64,000 nt of DNA, taken from NCBI RefSeq assembly GCF_001543145.1, contig NZ_CP014160.1, positions 372,001-436,000 of the forward strand, read 5' to 3'. Shown in pieces: positions 25,554-34,712 of the stretch. A program made the position numbers and the translations under genes. Under the pieces are notes generated by a model. It made no database searches and was not told where the DNA came from. It saw only the letters and a program-made list of their open reading frames with translations. Numbering within the stretch: the stretch's first letter is position 1; each line of letters starts with the position of its first letter. This stretch comes from Aerococcus sanguinicola (GTDB lineage: Bacteria > Bacillota > Bacilli > Lactobacillales > Aerococcaceae).

Positions 25554-25792
25554 GCAACCCACAATCAAGCTGGTTGAGTGTGGGTTGATAATCGGCAAGG
25601 CACAATAAAACCGATCGAGTGTGGGTTGGCGAGCTCCAAGACACAGTGAACCTGCCCAAGTGTGGGTTGCCAATAGTTAAGGTACACTCACGATATACGA
25701 GTGTGGGTTGACAGTTTTCAATCCACACTCATAATGGCCGAATGTGGATTGACACCACCCAAGCCACAATCACGGCAGACGAGTGTGGCTTA
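25554..25792. repeat. 41-bp hairpin array (CCACA/TGTGG family), 6 units
   Basis: GTGTGG or ATGTGG at 25578, 25619, 25660, 25701, 25742 and 25783, each exactly 41 bp apart. Unit 1 pairs CAACCCACA with TGTGGGTTG, unit 5 AATCCACA with TGTGGATT, unit 6 AAGCCACA with TGTGGCTT: the third stem position changes on both arms together. Confidence 0.95.
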
Positions 25793-25817
25793 TCCATTCC
25801 CCCTCCCTATAAAAACA

Positions 25818-25853
25818 CAAAAACCAGACCCCAGGAATTTCGGGATCTGGTTT
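25818..25853. terminator. Bidirectional hairpin terminator
   Basis: AAAAACCAGA-CCC paired with GGG-TCTGGTTTTT; A and T tracts at both sides. Confidence 0.8.
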
Positions 25854-25986
25854 TTCTCTCATTTTTACATTAATTATTAAGGAACATTCTTATCACACTA
25901 GACAATATTGATAAAACCACAGCATCTGTTCACCAATACCCCATTATTATAAGTGATATTTTGATGGTAGAACACAATATTGATAG

Positions 25987-26160
25987 GAGCAGGAGTGGAG
26001 CCTTGAAAGTGATCGTTAGCCGTGACCAAGCAAGTGAAGCGAATTACGTATCGTAGGCGCCAGCCGTACGAAACGTTTGAGTCTCGCTAGGTGAGGGACC
26101 TTGGCCCGAACCGGTGCCACGGCTCTTTAACGATCACTTTCAAGAGCGCAACGCATGCTC
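25987..26160 (+). repeat. 175-bp inverted-repeat element, copy 6
   Basis: Full copy 3' of uvrB; arms carry GATCGTTAGCCGTG and inverted GATCGTTAAAGAGCCGTGG as in copy 3. Confidence 0.9.
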
Positions 26161-26189
26161 CTCAGCACCGTCCCAAAAATCACACCCTG

Positions 26190-26305
26190 TAGTCGGGTTC
26201 GGTCGCGCAGAAGTGGCTCCTCTTCACAAAATCCCTGCGAAGTCTTTCAGACTTCTCCGGTCTTTTGCTCCAGAGGTCCACTTCTAACCGCGCTCCCTCA
26301 CACCC
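26190..26305 (-). repeat. 3'-gene structured element after uvrB
   Basis: On the minus strand GGGTGTGAGGGAGCGCGG begins right after the uvrB stop codon and the element ends CGAACCCGACTA; AGAAGTGG/CCACTTCT and GAAGTCT/AGACTTC stems as in 18931-19046. Confidence 0.88.
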
Positions 26306-28321
26306 TTATTTAATCTTAAATTCTGCTTTCAATTCCATCAAGACATCACGCAGCTCTGCGGCGCGTTCGAACTCCAAGTCCTTGGCCGCTTGCCGCATTT
26401 CCATTTCCAGGTTGTGGACGGCTTCTTCTTTTTCATTGCGCTTGAGGGCGCGGATGCTTTCGGTGAGGGATTCGGATTCTTCGGCCAGGTTGACGTCGGA
26501 AGTGATCCGGATCGAATCGTGGATTTCCTTTTTGATGGTTTGCGGGGTAATGCCGTGCTCCTTGTTGTAGGCCTGCTGGATTTTCCGCCGGCGGGCTGTT
26601 TCATCCATGGCATAGCGCATGGACCCGGTGATGTGGTCGGCGTACATGATCACGTGGCCGGAAGAGTTCCGCGCTGCCCGGCCAATGGTCTGGATGAGCG
26701 AGCGTTCATTACGCAGGAAGCCTTCCTTGTCGGCGTCCAAGATGGCCACCAAGGAGACTTCCGGCACGTCGATCCCCTCCCGCAAGAGGTTGATCCCAAC
26801 GAGGACATCGAAGACGCCCAGGCGCAGGTCGCGGATAATCTCGGTCCGCTCCAGGGTCTTGATGTCCGAGTGGAGGTACTTGACCCGGATGCCAATCTCT
26901 TCCAGGTAGTCGGTCAAGTCTTCGGACATCTGCTTGGTCAGGGTCGTGATAAAGACCCGCTCTTCCTTGTCCACCCGTTCGTTGATCTCGCTGACCAAAT
27001 CGTCGATCTGCCCCTTGATGGGACGGACTTCCACTTGCGGGTCGAGGAGGCCAGTGGGTCGGATGATCTGTTCGACCACTTCCCCATGGGCCAGGTCCAC
27101 TTCATAGTCGCCCGGTGTCGCCGAGACGTAAATGGCCTGGTTGACCTTCTTCTCGAACTCCTCCAGCTTGAGGGGCCGGTTGTCCAGGGCACTCAGCAGG
27201 CGGAAACCGTAGTCGATCAGCTGCTGCTTGCGGGCCTGGTCCCCATTGTACATCCCGCGCACCTGGGGCATGGTCATGTGGGACTCGTCCACCATGAGCA
27301 ACCAGTCGTCCGGGAAGAAGTCCAGCAAGGTATAAGGCGCCTCACCCGGCTTCCGACCGTCCATGTGGCGGGAATAGTTCTCAATCCCATTACAATAGCC
27401 CATCTCCAGGAGCATCTCAATATCATAGCGGGTCCGCTGCTCCAGCCTTTGCGCCTCCAGCAACTTATTGTCCGCTTCCAATTCCTTGAGCCGCTCGTCC
27501 AGTTCCGCCTCAATGGTTTGCACGGCCCGAAGAATCTGTTCCTGGTTAGCGACAAAGTGGGTCGCCGGGAAGATCGGATAGTGCTTGACATCATTCTTCA
27601 CTTCGCCCGTCAGCACATCCACCTCGCGGATCCGGTCGATCTCATCACCAAAAAATTCCACCCGGATAGCCGAAGAATCACGTGAGGCCAGGAAGACCTC
27701 CACCACATCCCCGCGCACACGAAAAGTCCCCCGCTGGAAGTCAAAATCATTGCGCTCAAACTGCATATCCACCAGCTTGCGCATAAAATCATTGCGTTCC
27801 ATCTCCTGACCCTCGCGGATGGACAAGACATGGTCCCGGTATTCTTCTGGATTCACCAAACCATAGATACAGGACACCGAGGCCACAATCACCACATCCC
27901 GGCGTTCCAAGAGGGCTGAGGTGGCCGAGTGGCGGAGCTTGTCGATCTCATCATTGACCGAGGCTGACTTTTCGATATAAGAGTCGCTCGAAGGCACATA
28001 GGCTTCCGGCTGGTAATAATCATAGTAGGAAACGAAATATTCCACCGCATTGTTGGGGAAGAATTCCTTCAGCTCCCCGTAGAGCTGGCCAGCCAGGGTC
28101 TTATTGTGGGCCAGGACCAGGGTCGGCCGGTTGGTCTGGGCAATCACATTGGCCATGGTGAAGGTCTTCCCCGTCCCCGTGCCCCCTAAGAGCACCTGGG
28201 CCTGGTCGCCCGCTTCCACCCCTTCAACTAATTCTTTAATGGCTTCCGGCTGGTCCCCGTTCGGTTCATAGGGGGCCACCAGATCAAATTTTTGATTCGA
28301 CATCAGTGTTTGATTATCCAT
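26306..28321 (-). CDS. uvrB: Excinuclease ABC subunit B
   Basis: Damage-verification helicase-like subunit of nucleotide excision repair. The protein of about 671 residues has [11 protein letters not shown] (Walker A, near 45), the beta-hairpin region [28 protein letters not shown] (DEAD-like motif), helicase motifs through [10 protein letters not shown], and a C-terminal UVR motif ([20 protein letters not shown]) that contacts UvrC. ATG 28321 (MDNQTLMSN) is preferred over the frame's first ATG at 28342; the later ATG of MSNQKF is also possible. No LexA box is visible in the 100 bases upstream, unlike uvrB of many Firmicutes. A structured element follows the stop directly. Confidence 0.96.
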   Translation of the reverse strand: MDNQTLMSNQKFDLVAPYEPNGDQPEAIKELVEGVEAGDQAQVLLGGTGTGKTFTMANVIAQTNRPTLVLAHNKTLAGQLYGELKEFFPNNAVEYFVSYYDYYQPEAYVPSSDSYIEKSASVNDEIDKLRHSATSALLERRDVVIVASVSCIYGLVNPEEYRDHVLSIREGQEMERNDFMRKLVDMQFERNDFDFQRGTFRVRGDVVEVFLASRDSSAIRVEFFGDEIDRIREVDVLTGEVKNDVKHYPIFPATHFVANQEQILRAVQTIEAELDERLKELEADNKLLEAQRLEQRTRYDIEMLLEMGYCNGIENYSRHMDGRKPGEAPYTLLDFFPDDWLLMVDESHMTMPQVRGMYNGDQARKQQLIDYGFRLLSALDNRPLKLEEFEKKVNQAIYVSATPGDYEVDLAHGEVVEQIIRPTGLLDPQVEVRPIKGQIDDLVSEINERVDKEERVFITTLTKQMSEDLTDYLEEIGIRVKYLHSDIKTLERTEIIRDLRLGVFDVLVGINLLREGIDVPEVSLVAILDADKEGFLRNERSLIQTIGRAARNSSGHVIMYADHITGSMRYAMDETARRRKIQQAYNKEHGITPQTIKKEIHDSIRITSDVNLAEESESLTESIRALKRNEKEEAVHNLEMEMRQAAKDLEFERAAELRDVLMELKAEFKIK

Positions 28322-28406
28322 GCACGATCCACTCCATTCCACCCTATTCTATCATTTTAAGCCGTGTGGGGCCACTTTGGCGGACCAGGATAAATTTCTT
28401 TTCCCC

Positions 28407-28435
28407 TTGCATCTGGAGAAAATATTCGATATAAT
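28407..28435 (+). promoter_or_regulatory. Promoter of rpsT
   Basis: TTGCAT at 28407-28412, 17-bp spacer, TATAAT at 28430-28435. Confidence 0.85.
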
Positions 28436-28487
28436 ATTTCTGTTAGTGACTCATCACTTGAAATCTATCACAGAAAGAGGTGCTCTC

Positions 28488-28742
28488 ATGCCACAAATTC
28501 AATCAGCAATCAAGCGTGTACGCCAAGAAGAAAAACGTACTGCTCAAAACGGTAAAAAATTAAGCAAGATGCGTACAGCGATGAAGAAATTCGAACAAGC
28601 TGCCGAAGCTGGTGCCGACAACGCCCCAGAATTATTCGTTCAAGCTTCTAAGGAACTTGACCAAGCAGCTGGTAAGAACTTAATTCACAGCAACAAAGCA
28701 GCTCGTGAAAAATCACGTCTCGCTAAAAAATTAAACAAATAA
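28488..28742 (+). CDS. rpsT: 30S ribosomal protein S20
   Basis: Primary 16S rRNA-binding protein. The 84-residue product [20 protein letters not shown] is basic and helical with the late [20 protein letters not shown] segment of S20. The frame is open further upstream, but GAAAGAGGTG lies before ATG 28488, which gives the family's length (about 84). It has its own promoter and terminator. In many Firmicutes rpsT lies next to holA; here a Fic gene and repeats intervene. Confidence 0.96.
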   Translation: MPQIQSAIKRVRQEEKRTAQNGKKLSKMRTAMKKFEQAAEAGADNAPELFVQASKELDQAAGKNLIHSNKAAREKSRLAKKLNK

Positions 28743-28751
28743 TTATTTGAT

Positions 28752-28785
28752 GAAACCAGCCGATCGGAATGATCGGCTGGTTTTT
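28752..28785 (+). terminator. Terminator of rpsT
   Basis: AACCAGCCGATC and GATCGGCTGGTT arms, 5-base loop, followed by T residues. Confidence 0.92.
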
Positions 28786-28804
28786 TCTTTTAGGGGCTGT
28801 GCTG

Positions 28805-28980
28805 TGAGCATCCGTTGCGCTGTTGAATTTGGGCCTTGAAGAGCCATGGCACCGGCTCGAGCCTCGGTCTCTCGCCTAGCAAGAGTCAAACGGTTCGTAC
28901 GGCTATCGCCTACGATCCGTAATTCCCTTTGCTTGCTTTTTCATGGCTAAGGCCTAACTTCAACGCTCCACTCCTGCTCA
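28805..28980 (-). repeat. 175-bp inverted-repeat element, copy 7
   Basis: Full copy, minus orientation, directly after the rpsT terminator; arms share TTGGGCCTT / TTAGGCCTT words. The flanking spacer found in the pnp-rpsO triplication also follows it. Confidence 0.88.
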
Positions 28981-29050
28981 AAGACAAACCCCCAGCTGAT
29001 TTTTGCTTGGTGCTTTGTTAGTAGTTGTGCAAAAGCTGTTCCGGTGAGAT

Positions 29051-29249
29051 GCTATCTGCTTTCGGGCCTCTTGAGTGCAAATTGACGAGCTGCTATCTGC
29101 TCTCAGGGCTTGAGAGCGCAAATTGACGAGACGCTATCTGCTTTCAGGACTCTTGAGTGCAAATTGGCAAATGCTATCTGCTCTCAGAGCTCTTGAGCGC
29201 AAATTGACAAGTGCTATTTGCTTTCGGGGCTCTCGAATGCAAATAGGCG
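29051..29249. repeat. 41-bp hairpin array (CTATTTGC family), 5 units
   Basis: GCTATCTG/GCTATTTG at 29051, 29092, 29133, 29173 and 29213 (steps 41, 41, 40, 40). Right arms GTGCAAAT or GCGCAAAT; the last unit pairs CTATTTGC with GCAAATAG perfectly, and its inner TTTCGG/CTCGAA part adds to the stem. Confidence 0.9.
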
Positions 29250-29350
29250 ACTTGCGAACGGCATCCCCACCCACAATAGGATTGTCATTTTTCCTAAGGC
29301 TGACAAGATGTTATACTTAGCTTTACAGAGAAGCGATGGGGGTGAAGATG

Positions 29351-29947
29351 ATGAAGAATGAAGAATACCAAACGAAACGGCGAGCCCACGAGCTTTGGGA
29401 CCTCAATCTTATCGATGAATTTGAAGTTGGGAGTTTTAGAGGCTTGGCAGATATCCATGCTTATTTGTTCCAAGATTTTCCGGAAGTCCATCCAGGCGAA
29501 GTGCGGCAGGTCAATCTTTCTAAGGGAAATTTCCGCTTTGCCAGTGTGCTCTACTTAGAGTCAGCGATTCAGGCGGTCGAAGCCATGCCAGAAAATAATT
29601 TCGACGCGATAATTGATAAATATACCGAAATGAATGTGGTCCATCCTTTTAGAGAAGGAAATGGGCGGTCGACGCGGATTTGGCTGGATCAAATATTGAA
29701 AGAAAATTTATCGATTTGTATTGATTGGTCGCTTATCGACAAAAGAGACTACTTGTCTGCCATGGCATTAAGTCCGGCTAACAACAATCTCTTGAAGATG
29801 CTCCTAAAAAACGCGCTGACCGATGAAGTTGATAACCGTTTAGTTTATATGAAAGGAATCGACCAATCCTACGCCTATGAAGATATGGCCGACTATCCGT
29901 ATTATGAAATCGAGGGATCGAATGGTGGGGAAAGTGATGGTGAATAA
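29351..29947 (+). CDS. Fic-domain protein (AMPylation/filamentation family)
   Basis: The 198-residue protein carries a canonical Fic motif HPFREGNGR at residues 98-106, with the flap region VNLSKGNFRFA upstream. Fic enzymes transfer AMP or another nucleotide moiety to a target hydroxyl. No antitoxin gene lies beside it, and I see no clear inhibitory S/TxxxE(G/N) helix at the N-terminus, while the C-terminus ends in an acidic tail (IEGSNGGESDGE). The start is uncertain: ATG at 29336, 29348 or 29351; GGGGGTG fits 29351 best. It lies alone between rpsT and the convergent holA operon. Target and role are unknown. Confidence 0.85.
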   Translation: MKNEEYQTKRRAHELWDLNLIDEFEVGSFRGLADIHAYLFQDFPEVHPGEVRQVNLSKGNFRFASVLYLESAIQAVEAMPENNFDAIIDKYTEMNVVHPFREGNGRSTRIWLDQILKENLSICIDWSLIDKRDYLSAMALSPANNNLLKMLLKNALTDEVDNRLVYMKGIDQSYAYEDMADYPYYEIEGSNGGESDGE

Positions 29948-29984
29948 AAAATTAGCTGCTATCTATAAGGCGAGTTAACGCCCT

Positions 29985-30178
29985 ACTTGCCAAGAGACAC
30001 CCTCGTTTGAAAGTTGCCCCCCTCTGACTTGCAAAGCTGTCGGGTGTTTGAAAGTTAGTGCCATCGAACTTTCAAACTGGCGAGTCATTTGAAAGTTGAC
30101 ACCCTCTGACTTGCAAACTTAGCGGGTGTTTAAAAGTTGGCATCAGGCGACTCACAAACCAAGGCTCTATTTAAAAAT
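29985..30178. repeat. 41-bp hairpin array (ACTT family), 5 units
   Basis: ACTTGC, ACTTTC or ACTCAC at 29985, 30027, 30068, 30109 and 30150 (steps 42, 41, 41, 41), with GAAAGT right arms. Only the third unit (ACTTTCAAA) pairs fully with its right arm; the others look half-converted. Confidence 0.85.
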
Positions 30179-30290
30179 TCGCGGTCAACTACTCGCTAAT
30201 AGCAGTCTCATTAGTGAATACACTCCTTTTCCAAGAAAAGCAAGAGCTATATTTTCTAACAGTGATTAGAAATCCTATACCAGTTACTTG

Positions 30291-30466
30291 TGAGCAGGAG
30301 TGGAGCTTTGAAGTTGGCCTTTAGCCATGACCAAGCAAGCGATGTGAATTAGGGATAGTTGGCGTTAGCCTTACTAGCCCTTTGAAGCTCGCTAGGTGAG
30401 GGACCTTGGCCCGAACCGGTGCCATGGCTCTTGAAAGGCCAAATTCAAAAGCGGAACGCATGCTCA
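30291..30466 (+). repeat. 175-bp inverted-repeat element, copy 8
   Basis: Full copy between Fic and holA; arms carry TTGGCCTTTAGCCATG and inverted TTTGGCCTTTCAAGAGCCATG. Confidence 0.9.
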
Positions 30467-30486
30467 CTAGCACAATTTGTATACAA

Positions 30487-30538
30487 AAAACACCGCGCTA
30501 ACTTTCTCCTCTCCATGAAGGAAGTTAGCGCGGTGCTT
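30487..30538 (-). terminator. Terminator of the comEA-comEC-holA operon
   Basis: CACCGCGCTAACTT pairs with AAGTTAGCGCGGTG; A/T tails on both sides. Lies 9 bases past the holA stop. Confidence 0.92.
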
Positions 30539-30546
30539 TTTCATTA

Positions 30547-31566
30547 TTACCCGCAAAAGCGCAGGATGAACCATTCGATGCCGAGGTCTTGGTCGACGCG
30601 GCCGGTTTTGATCCGGTAGTCGAGGTCGACTAGGGCCAGGTAGGCTTGGATCAGGCGGTCGCCGGGGTAGGCAGAGGCTTGTTTGCTGGCCATCTTGATC
30701 CGGTAGGGGTGGGCAGACAGGGCCTTGGCCATGGAGCCCTGGTCGTAGCCCATGCGCTGGAATTGGTTGATCTGGCAGTAGAGGCGGAAGTTAGACATGA
30801 GGAGGGCCAGGATGGCGATGGGCGACTGCTTGTCAGCGATCAGTTGCCGGTAGAGGCTGAGTGCTGCTTCGGCCTGGCCGCGCATCAGGTAGTCGGTCAG
30901 GTGGAAGATATCGTCATCGATGGAGGGCTCGACCAGGAGGCGGACATCTTGGGCGGTGATCCGGTCCGCGTCAGCCGTGAAGAGCTGGAGCTTGGCCATC
31001 TCATCCATGGTCCGGCTGAGCTTATAATTGGTCCGCTCGAGGAAGAGCTTGACGGCGTCCCGGTCCATGGCCTGGTCCAGCTGGGAGACATAGCCCTCCA
31101 GATAGCGGGCTACCTGGTCGGGTTTCATCTCGCCCACGTCCACTAGGCTGGCCGCTTTTTTTAATTGCTTCACGACCTTCTTGCGGTTGTCCAGCTTCTC
31201 ATAGGGGGCCTCGATCACCAGAACGACTTCCTCAGCGGGATGGTCCAGGTAGGCCAGGAGCTCGTCCGGGTCCTGCTTGACCGCCCCCTTGCCCTTGTCC
31301 CCGGTCAAAAAGCTGGGATGGCTGAGCCAGATAATCCGCGTCTCTTGAAAAAAAGAAATGGTATTGGCTTCCAGCATGGCGTCGGACAGGGCCTGTTCTT
31401 GGAGGTCGACGTGGACAAAGTTAAAGGCATTGACTTCCCCGCCCAGGACCGAGTCAACCAGGGTCTGGCGAAAACGGTCCACCAAATAGGTCTCCTGGCC
31501 AAGCAAAAGATAGACCGGAGCCCACTTGCCCGCCTTGATATTTTGCAGCTGTTTTTGAATTTCCAC
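30547..31566 (-). CDS. holA: DNA polymerase III subunit delta
   Basis: Clamp-loader subunit that opens the beta sliding clamp. The 339-residue protein begins MEIQKQLQNIKAGKWAPVYL and continues LLGQETYLVD, a HolA/YqeN-type N-terminus, with the degenerate AAA+ fold and a C-terminal helical collar. Start is GTG 31566, four bases after the comEC stop, with GGAGG-like AGAAGGGGAA upstream, so it is translationally linked to comEC. This comEA-comEC-holA order is the usual Firmicutes one. Confidence 0.93.
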   Translation of the reverse strand: MEIQKQLQNIKAGKWAPVYLLLGQETYLVDRFRQTLVDSVLGGEVNAFNFVHVDLQEQALSDAMLEANTISFFQETRIIWLSHPSFLTGDKGKGAVKQDPDELLAYLDHPAEEVVLVIEAPYEKLDNRKKVVKQLKKAASLVDVGEMKPDQVARYLEGYVSQLDQAMDRDAVKLFLERTNYKLSRTMDEMAKLQLFTADADRITAQDVRLLVEPSIDDDIFHLTDYLMRGQAEAALSLYRQLIADKQSPIAILALLMSNFRLYCQINQFQRMGYDQGSMAKALSAHPYRIKMASKQASAYPGDRLIQAYLALVDLDYRIKTGRVDQDLGIEWFILRFCG

Positions 31567-31569
31567 GCG

Positions 31570-33906
31570 TCATTCCCCTTCTTCTAATTGGATCGTCCTT
31601 TCTATTGTAGCGGATTTTGGGCTAAAAATATAGTGGATGCCCCCCATTTCGTCTGTCCGCCAGACCTGAGCGCCCACCGCTTCCAAGTCGGCCAAGACCC
31701 GGGGGCTGGGATGGCCATAGCGGTTGTTCTGGCCCACCGAAATCACCGCATGCCGGGGCTGCAAGCTAGCTAAGACTTCAGGCGGCGAGGAATGGTCCGA
31801 GCCGTGGTGGGCCACCTTGAGATAGTCCAGGTCCCGCCCCCGAAGACGCTGGGCCATGGCTTCCTCCGCCTGTCCTTCCGTATCCCCGGTAAAGAGAAAG
31901 GAATGCCCGTAGAGCTCGGCCCAGATGACCAGGGAATCCGCATTGTCCCCCTGGCCCAGCTGGTCGGGCTGGATGATGTCAAAGGTTGCCTGGCGCCCCA
32001 GCTGGAGCCGGTCGCCGGTTCGGAGCCAGACCCAACCTTGCCGGGTCAAGCCCTGCCAATCCGCCAAGACTGCTTCATCCTGGGCCAAACCAATAGGCAA
32101 GTAGAGTTTATCCACCGGCAGGTTTTCACAGATTTCTTCAAGGGAGCCATAATGGTCATAGTCGGAGTGGCTGATAAAGATCCCGTCCAAGTGGCGGACC
32201 CCTTCCGCCCGGAGCGCTGGCAAGATGTCTCGACCGGCCACCGTAGACGTCTTACGGCGGACCTGCCAGGGCTCGCGGTCAAAGAAGCTAGGCTGGCTGC
32301 CTGCATCGATCAGGTAGTTGCCCTGGTTAAAAGGCAGGCGGACCAGGAGGCAGTCCCCCTGACCAATAGCGAGCGCCGACACCTGGCCCTGGACCTTGAG
32401 ATTGGGCCAGAGGTAGATGACTAAGAGCAGGCTCAGTAAAGAGAGCCCAGCCTTACGCCTGATCTGGCCTGCTTGAAGACAAGCCAATACGGCGACCAGG
32501 GCCAGTCCATAAAGAAAAACGAGCCAGGCCGGCAAGTGGCCGGTGACCCAGGTCAAGCCCTGCCATTGGCTTAGCGCCTGGGAGATTTTTTCGAGGAGGT
32601 GGAGGGCTTGCCCTAGGAGGCCCTGGAAACCGAGCAAGAAATTAGCCAGACCTAGGGCGTGGAGGACCAGTAAAAGCAGGAGGACCGGGATCAATACGGA
32701 GGAGAAGAGGAGGCTGTAGAAGTAATTCACCACAAGAGAGAGCCAGGAGAAGGCATGGTTGTGGACCAGGAGGAAGGGCAGACTGACCAAGGAACAGGCC
32801 AGGGACCGCGTCAGTTCACGGAGGAGGGGCCGCGGAGTCAGACGCCGGATGCCGCCGTCAAGGACTAAGAGGGTTACAGCCAGGGCAAAGGAGAGCTGGA
32901 AGCCCAGGGAGAAGATGGCGGTGGGCTGGCCGATGACCAGGACAATGAGCGCCCAGGACGTTCCCTCCAGGCTGGACGGCGGCCGTCCCAAAGCCCGGCA
33001 GAGGACCTGGTAGAGGTAGACCCCAATAGCCCGCACCATCCCGTAAGGCCAGGCCAGGAGGGTCCCGTAGACCAGGAGGAGGACCAGAGCCAGACCATCG
33101 AAGTAGTCCAGGAGTCCGCCCAGGCGGAGGTAGACATAGCGGCAGTGCTTGAGGAGGAAGTTCACGTGGAAGCCGCTCAGGGAGAAGAGGTGGATCATGC
33201 CGATAGTCTGGTAGGAGGCCATGGCGTCCGGGTCGATCCACTGGCTGTCGTTAAAAAAGAGGGCGAGGACATAGGCCCGGACCTGGTCATTAGCTAGCCG
33301 GCCCAAGCCTTGGCGGACTCCGACCTGGGCCTCAGCCAAAAAGGCCCGCCAACCCCGCTGGACAGCAAGCGGCCGCATGGCTTCCAGGTCCCCCAGGTAA
33401 AAAATCCCCTGGCGGTCTAAATAAGCCCGGTAGTTGAAGAGATAGCGGTTGCGGTTGGGCTGGGGTTGGCTGAGCTCACCCTTGACCTGCCAGGTGAGGG
33501 CCTGGTCCAAACCCTCAAAGGCCACCTGCTCTTCTTCTGATGCCAAGCGGTAAAAGGCCTGTATCCGCTCGGTCTGCCCTTCCCCTAGGACCACATCGCC
33601 CTGGAACTTGACCTGGTCCCCGTCCACCTGCAGGGTTGCCAGGTCCATAGCTAGCGCCCCTTCAAAAGCCCCCGCCTCCAAGAGAGAAGACGAGCCCCCA
33701 GCCTGCCAGGCAAAATAGGCCAAGCAAAGGCCAGCTAGGACTAGGGTCGAACGAAAAAAGCGGGGTTCTTTTAAATAAGCGAGTCGGACCAGGAGGAGGA
33801 TAAGGCCGGCTGCGGACCAGATGGACGGCGCTAAAACAAGGCAAGCCGCCAGGAGGACAAGGAGGGCCCAGCTGACAATATGGTAGGATTTTAACCGGTC
33901 CAGCAT
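31570..33906 (-). CDS. comEC: DNA internalization competence protein ComEC/Rec2
   Basis: Membrane channel that brings single-stranded DNA into the cytoplasm during transformation. The 778-residue protein has N-terminal membrane spans and an OB-like soluble region, the central competence domain (YQTIGMIHLFSLSGFHVNFLL and following spans), and a C-terminal metallo-beta-lactamase domain with ISHSDYDHYGSLEE, LFTGDTEGQAEE and VAHHGSDHSS, the metal-binding words. Length fits Firmicutes ComEC (about 730-780). The ATG sits one base after the comEA stop. It appears intact, which argues for a functional uptake channel; other competence genes would lie outside this window. Confidence 0.95.
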   Translation of the reverse strand: MLDRLKSYHIVSWALLVLLAACLVLAPSIWSAAGLILLLVRLAYLKEPRFFRSTLVLAGLCLAYFAWQAGGSSSLLEAGAFEGALAMDLATLQVDGDQVKFQGDVVLGEGQTERIQAFYRLASEEEQVAFEGLDQALTWQVKGELSQPQPNRNRYLFNYRAYLDRQGIFYLGDLEAMRPLAVQRGWRAFLAEAQVGVRQGLGRLANDQVRAYVLALFFNDSQWIDPDAMASYQTIGMIHLFSLSGFHVNFLLKHCRYVYLRLGGLLDYFDGLALVLLLVYGTLLAWPYGMVRAIGVYLYQVLCRALGRPPSSLEGTSWALIVLVIGQPTAIFSLGFQLSFALAVTLLVLDGGIRRLTPRPLLRELTRSLACSLVSLPFLLVHNHAFSWLSLVVNYFYSLLFSSVLIPVLLLLLVLHALGLANFLLGFQGLLGQALHLLEKISQALSQWQGLTWVTGHLPAWLVFLYGLALVAVLACLQAGQIRRKAGLSLLSLLLVIYLWPNLKVQGQVSALAIGQGDCLLVRLPFNQGNYLIDAGSQPSFFDREPWQVRRKTSTVAGRDILPALRAEGVRHLDGIFISHSDYDHYGSLEEICENLPVDKLYLPIGLAQDEAVLADWQGLTRQGWVWLRTGDRLQLGRQATFDIIQPDQLGQGDNADSLVIWAELYGHSFLFTGDTEGQAEEAMAQRLRGRDLDYLKVAHHGSDHSSPPEVLASLQPRHAVISVGQNNRYGHPSPRVLADLEAVGAQVWRTDEMGGIHYIFSPKSATIERTIQLEEGE

Positions 33907-33907
33907 C

Positions 33908-34612
33908 CTAGTCCACCGTCAGCTGGGGGCGCAACTTGTCCAGGGTCTTCTCGCCGATCCCCGACACTTGGGCCAGGTCATCCACCGTCTGGAAGGGGCC
34001 GTTCGCCTCCCGGTAGGCAATGATATCCGCCGCCTTCTTCTCCCCCACCCCGGACAGGGTCTGGAGCTCCGCGCTGTCCGCCGTGTTCAGGTTGACCTGG
34101 TTGCCGGGTGTTTGGTCTCCCGAAGAGGCAGGGGCCTGGCTCCCGCCTGTCTGGACCGCCAGCTTCAAGTTGTCCGGCACTTCCTCACCCTGGCGCGGGA
34201 TGTAGACCAACATCTGGTCCTCCAAGCGCTGGGCGAAGTTGACCTGGTCCTGGTCCGCCTCGGGCAAGAAGCCGCCCGCCAACATAACCGCGTCGTAGAC
34301 CCGCATGCCCGCCTCCACCTGGTAGAGCTTGGGTTCCTTGACCGCCCCCTTGACGTCCACATAGAGGGTTTCTTGGGCAGGCGGCGGACTGGCAGAGGAT
34401 TCGGCTGTTTCTGGGGCAGGCTCGACTGGTTCGGGCTGGTCGGCCAAGGCTTCTACTGGGACTTCTTCCACTAAGTCAGCGCTTTGATTGCCTCCTAAAA
34501 AACGGCCTAGGAAGAAAAGGGCTAGGCAGAGGGCGACCAAGGCACCGATGAGATAGCGGCCGTAGTCATGCACGATGTCTTGAACAGATAAATTTTTCCA
34601 ACGATTCCACAT
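33908..34612 (-). CDS. comEA: Competence DNA receptor ComEA
   Basis: Membrane-anchored receptor that binds double-stranded DNA at the cell surface. The 234-residue protein has one N-terminal span (about residues 20-38), a Pro/Glu-rich stalk, a SLBB-like domain (ETLYVDVKGAVKEP to about 150), a Ser/Gly linker and a C-terminal helix-hairpin-helix domain (VNLNTADSAELQTLSGVGEK, then VSGIGEKTLDKL). Layout and length match Gram-positive ComEA. First gene of the comEA-comEC-holA operon. I see no ComX-type TACGAATA box upstream. Confidence 0.95.
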   Translation of the reverse strand: MWNRWKNLSVQDIVHDYGRYLIGALVALCLALFFLGRFLGGNQSADLVEEVPVEALADQPEPVEPAPETAESSASPPPAQETLYVDVKGAVKEPKLYQVEAGMRVYDAVMLAGGFLPEADQDQVNFAQRLEDQMLVYIPRQGEEVPDNLKLAVQTGGSQAPASSGDQTPGNQVNLNTADSAELQTLSGVGEKKAADIIAYREANGPFQTVDDLAQVSGIGEKTLDKLRPQLTVD

Positions 34613-34712
34613 CTTATCACCTCATAGATATATAAACGCTGGAGGGGCGAAATTCATCAAGTGATTTTAAGTATTTAAAAGAACTTTTCTTTTCTAATGG
34701 AAGTTGTGCTGG

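Noticed and set aside
26390..27685. Open frame of 431 codons on the plus strand
   Set aside because: Antisense shadow of uvrB; no ribosome site or recognisable domain.
28322..28420. LexA box upstream of uvrB
   Set aside because: No GAAC-N4-GTTC or close variant in the region, so SOS control of uvrB is not supported here.
34613..34712. ComX-type competence box upstream of comEA
   Set aside because: No TACGAATA or close variant is present; competence control of this operon cannot be claimed.
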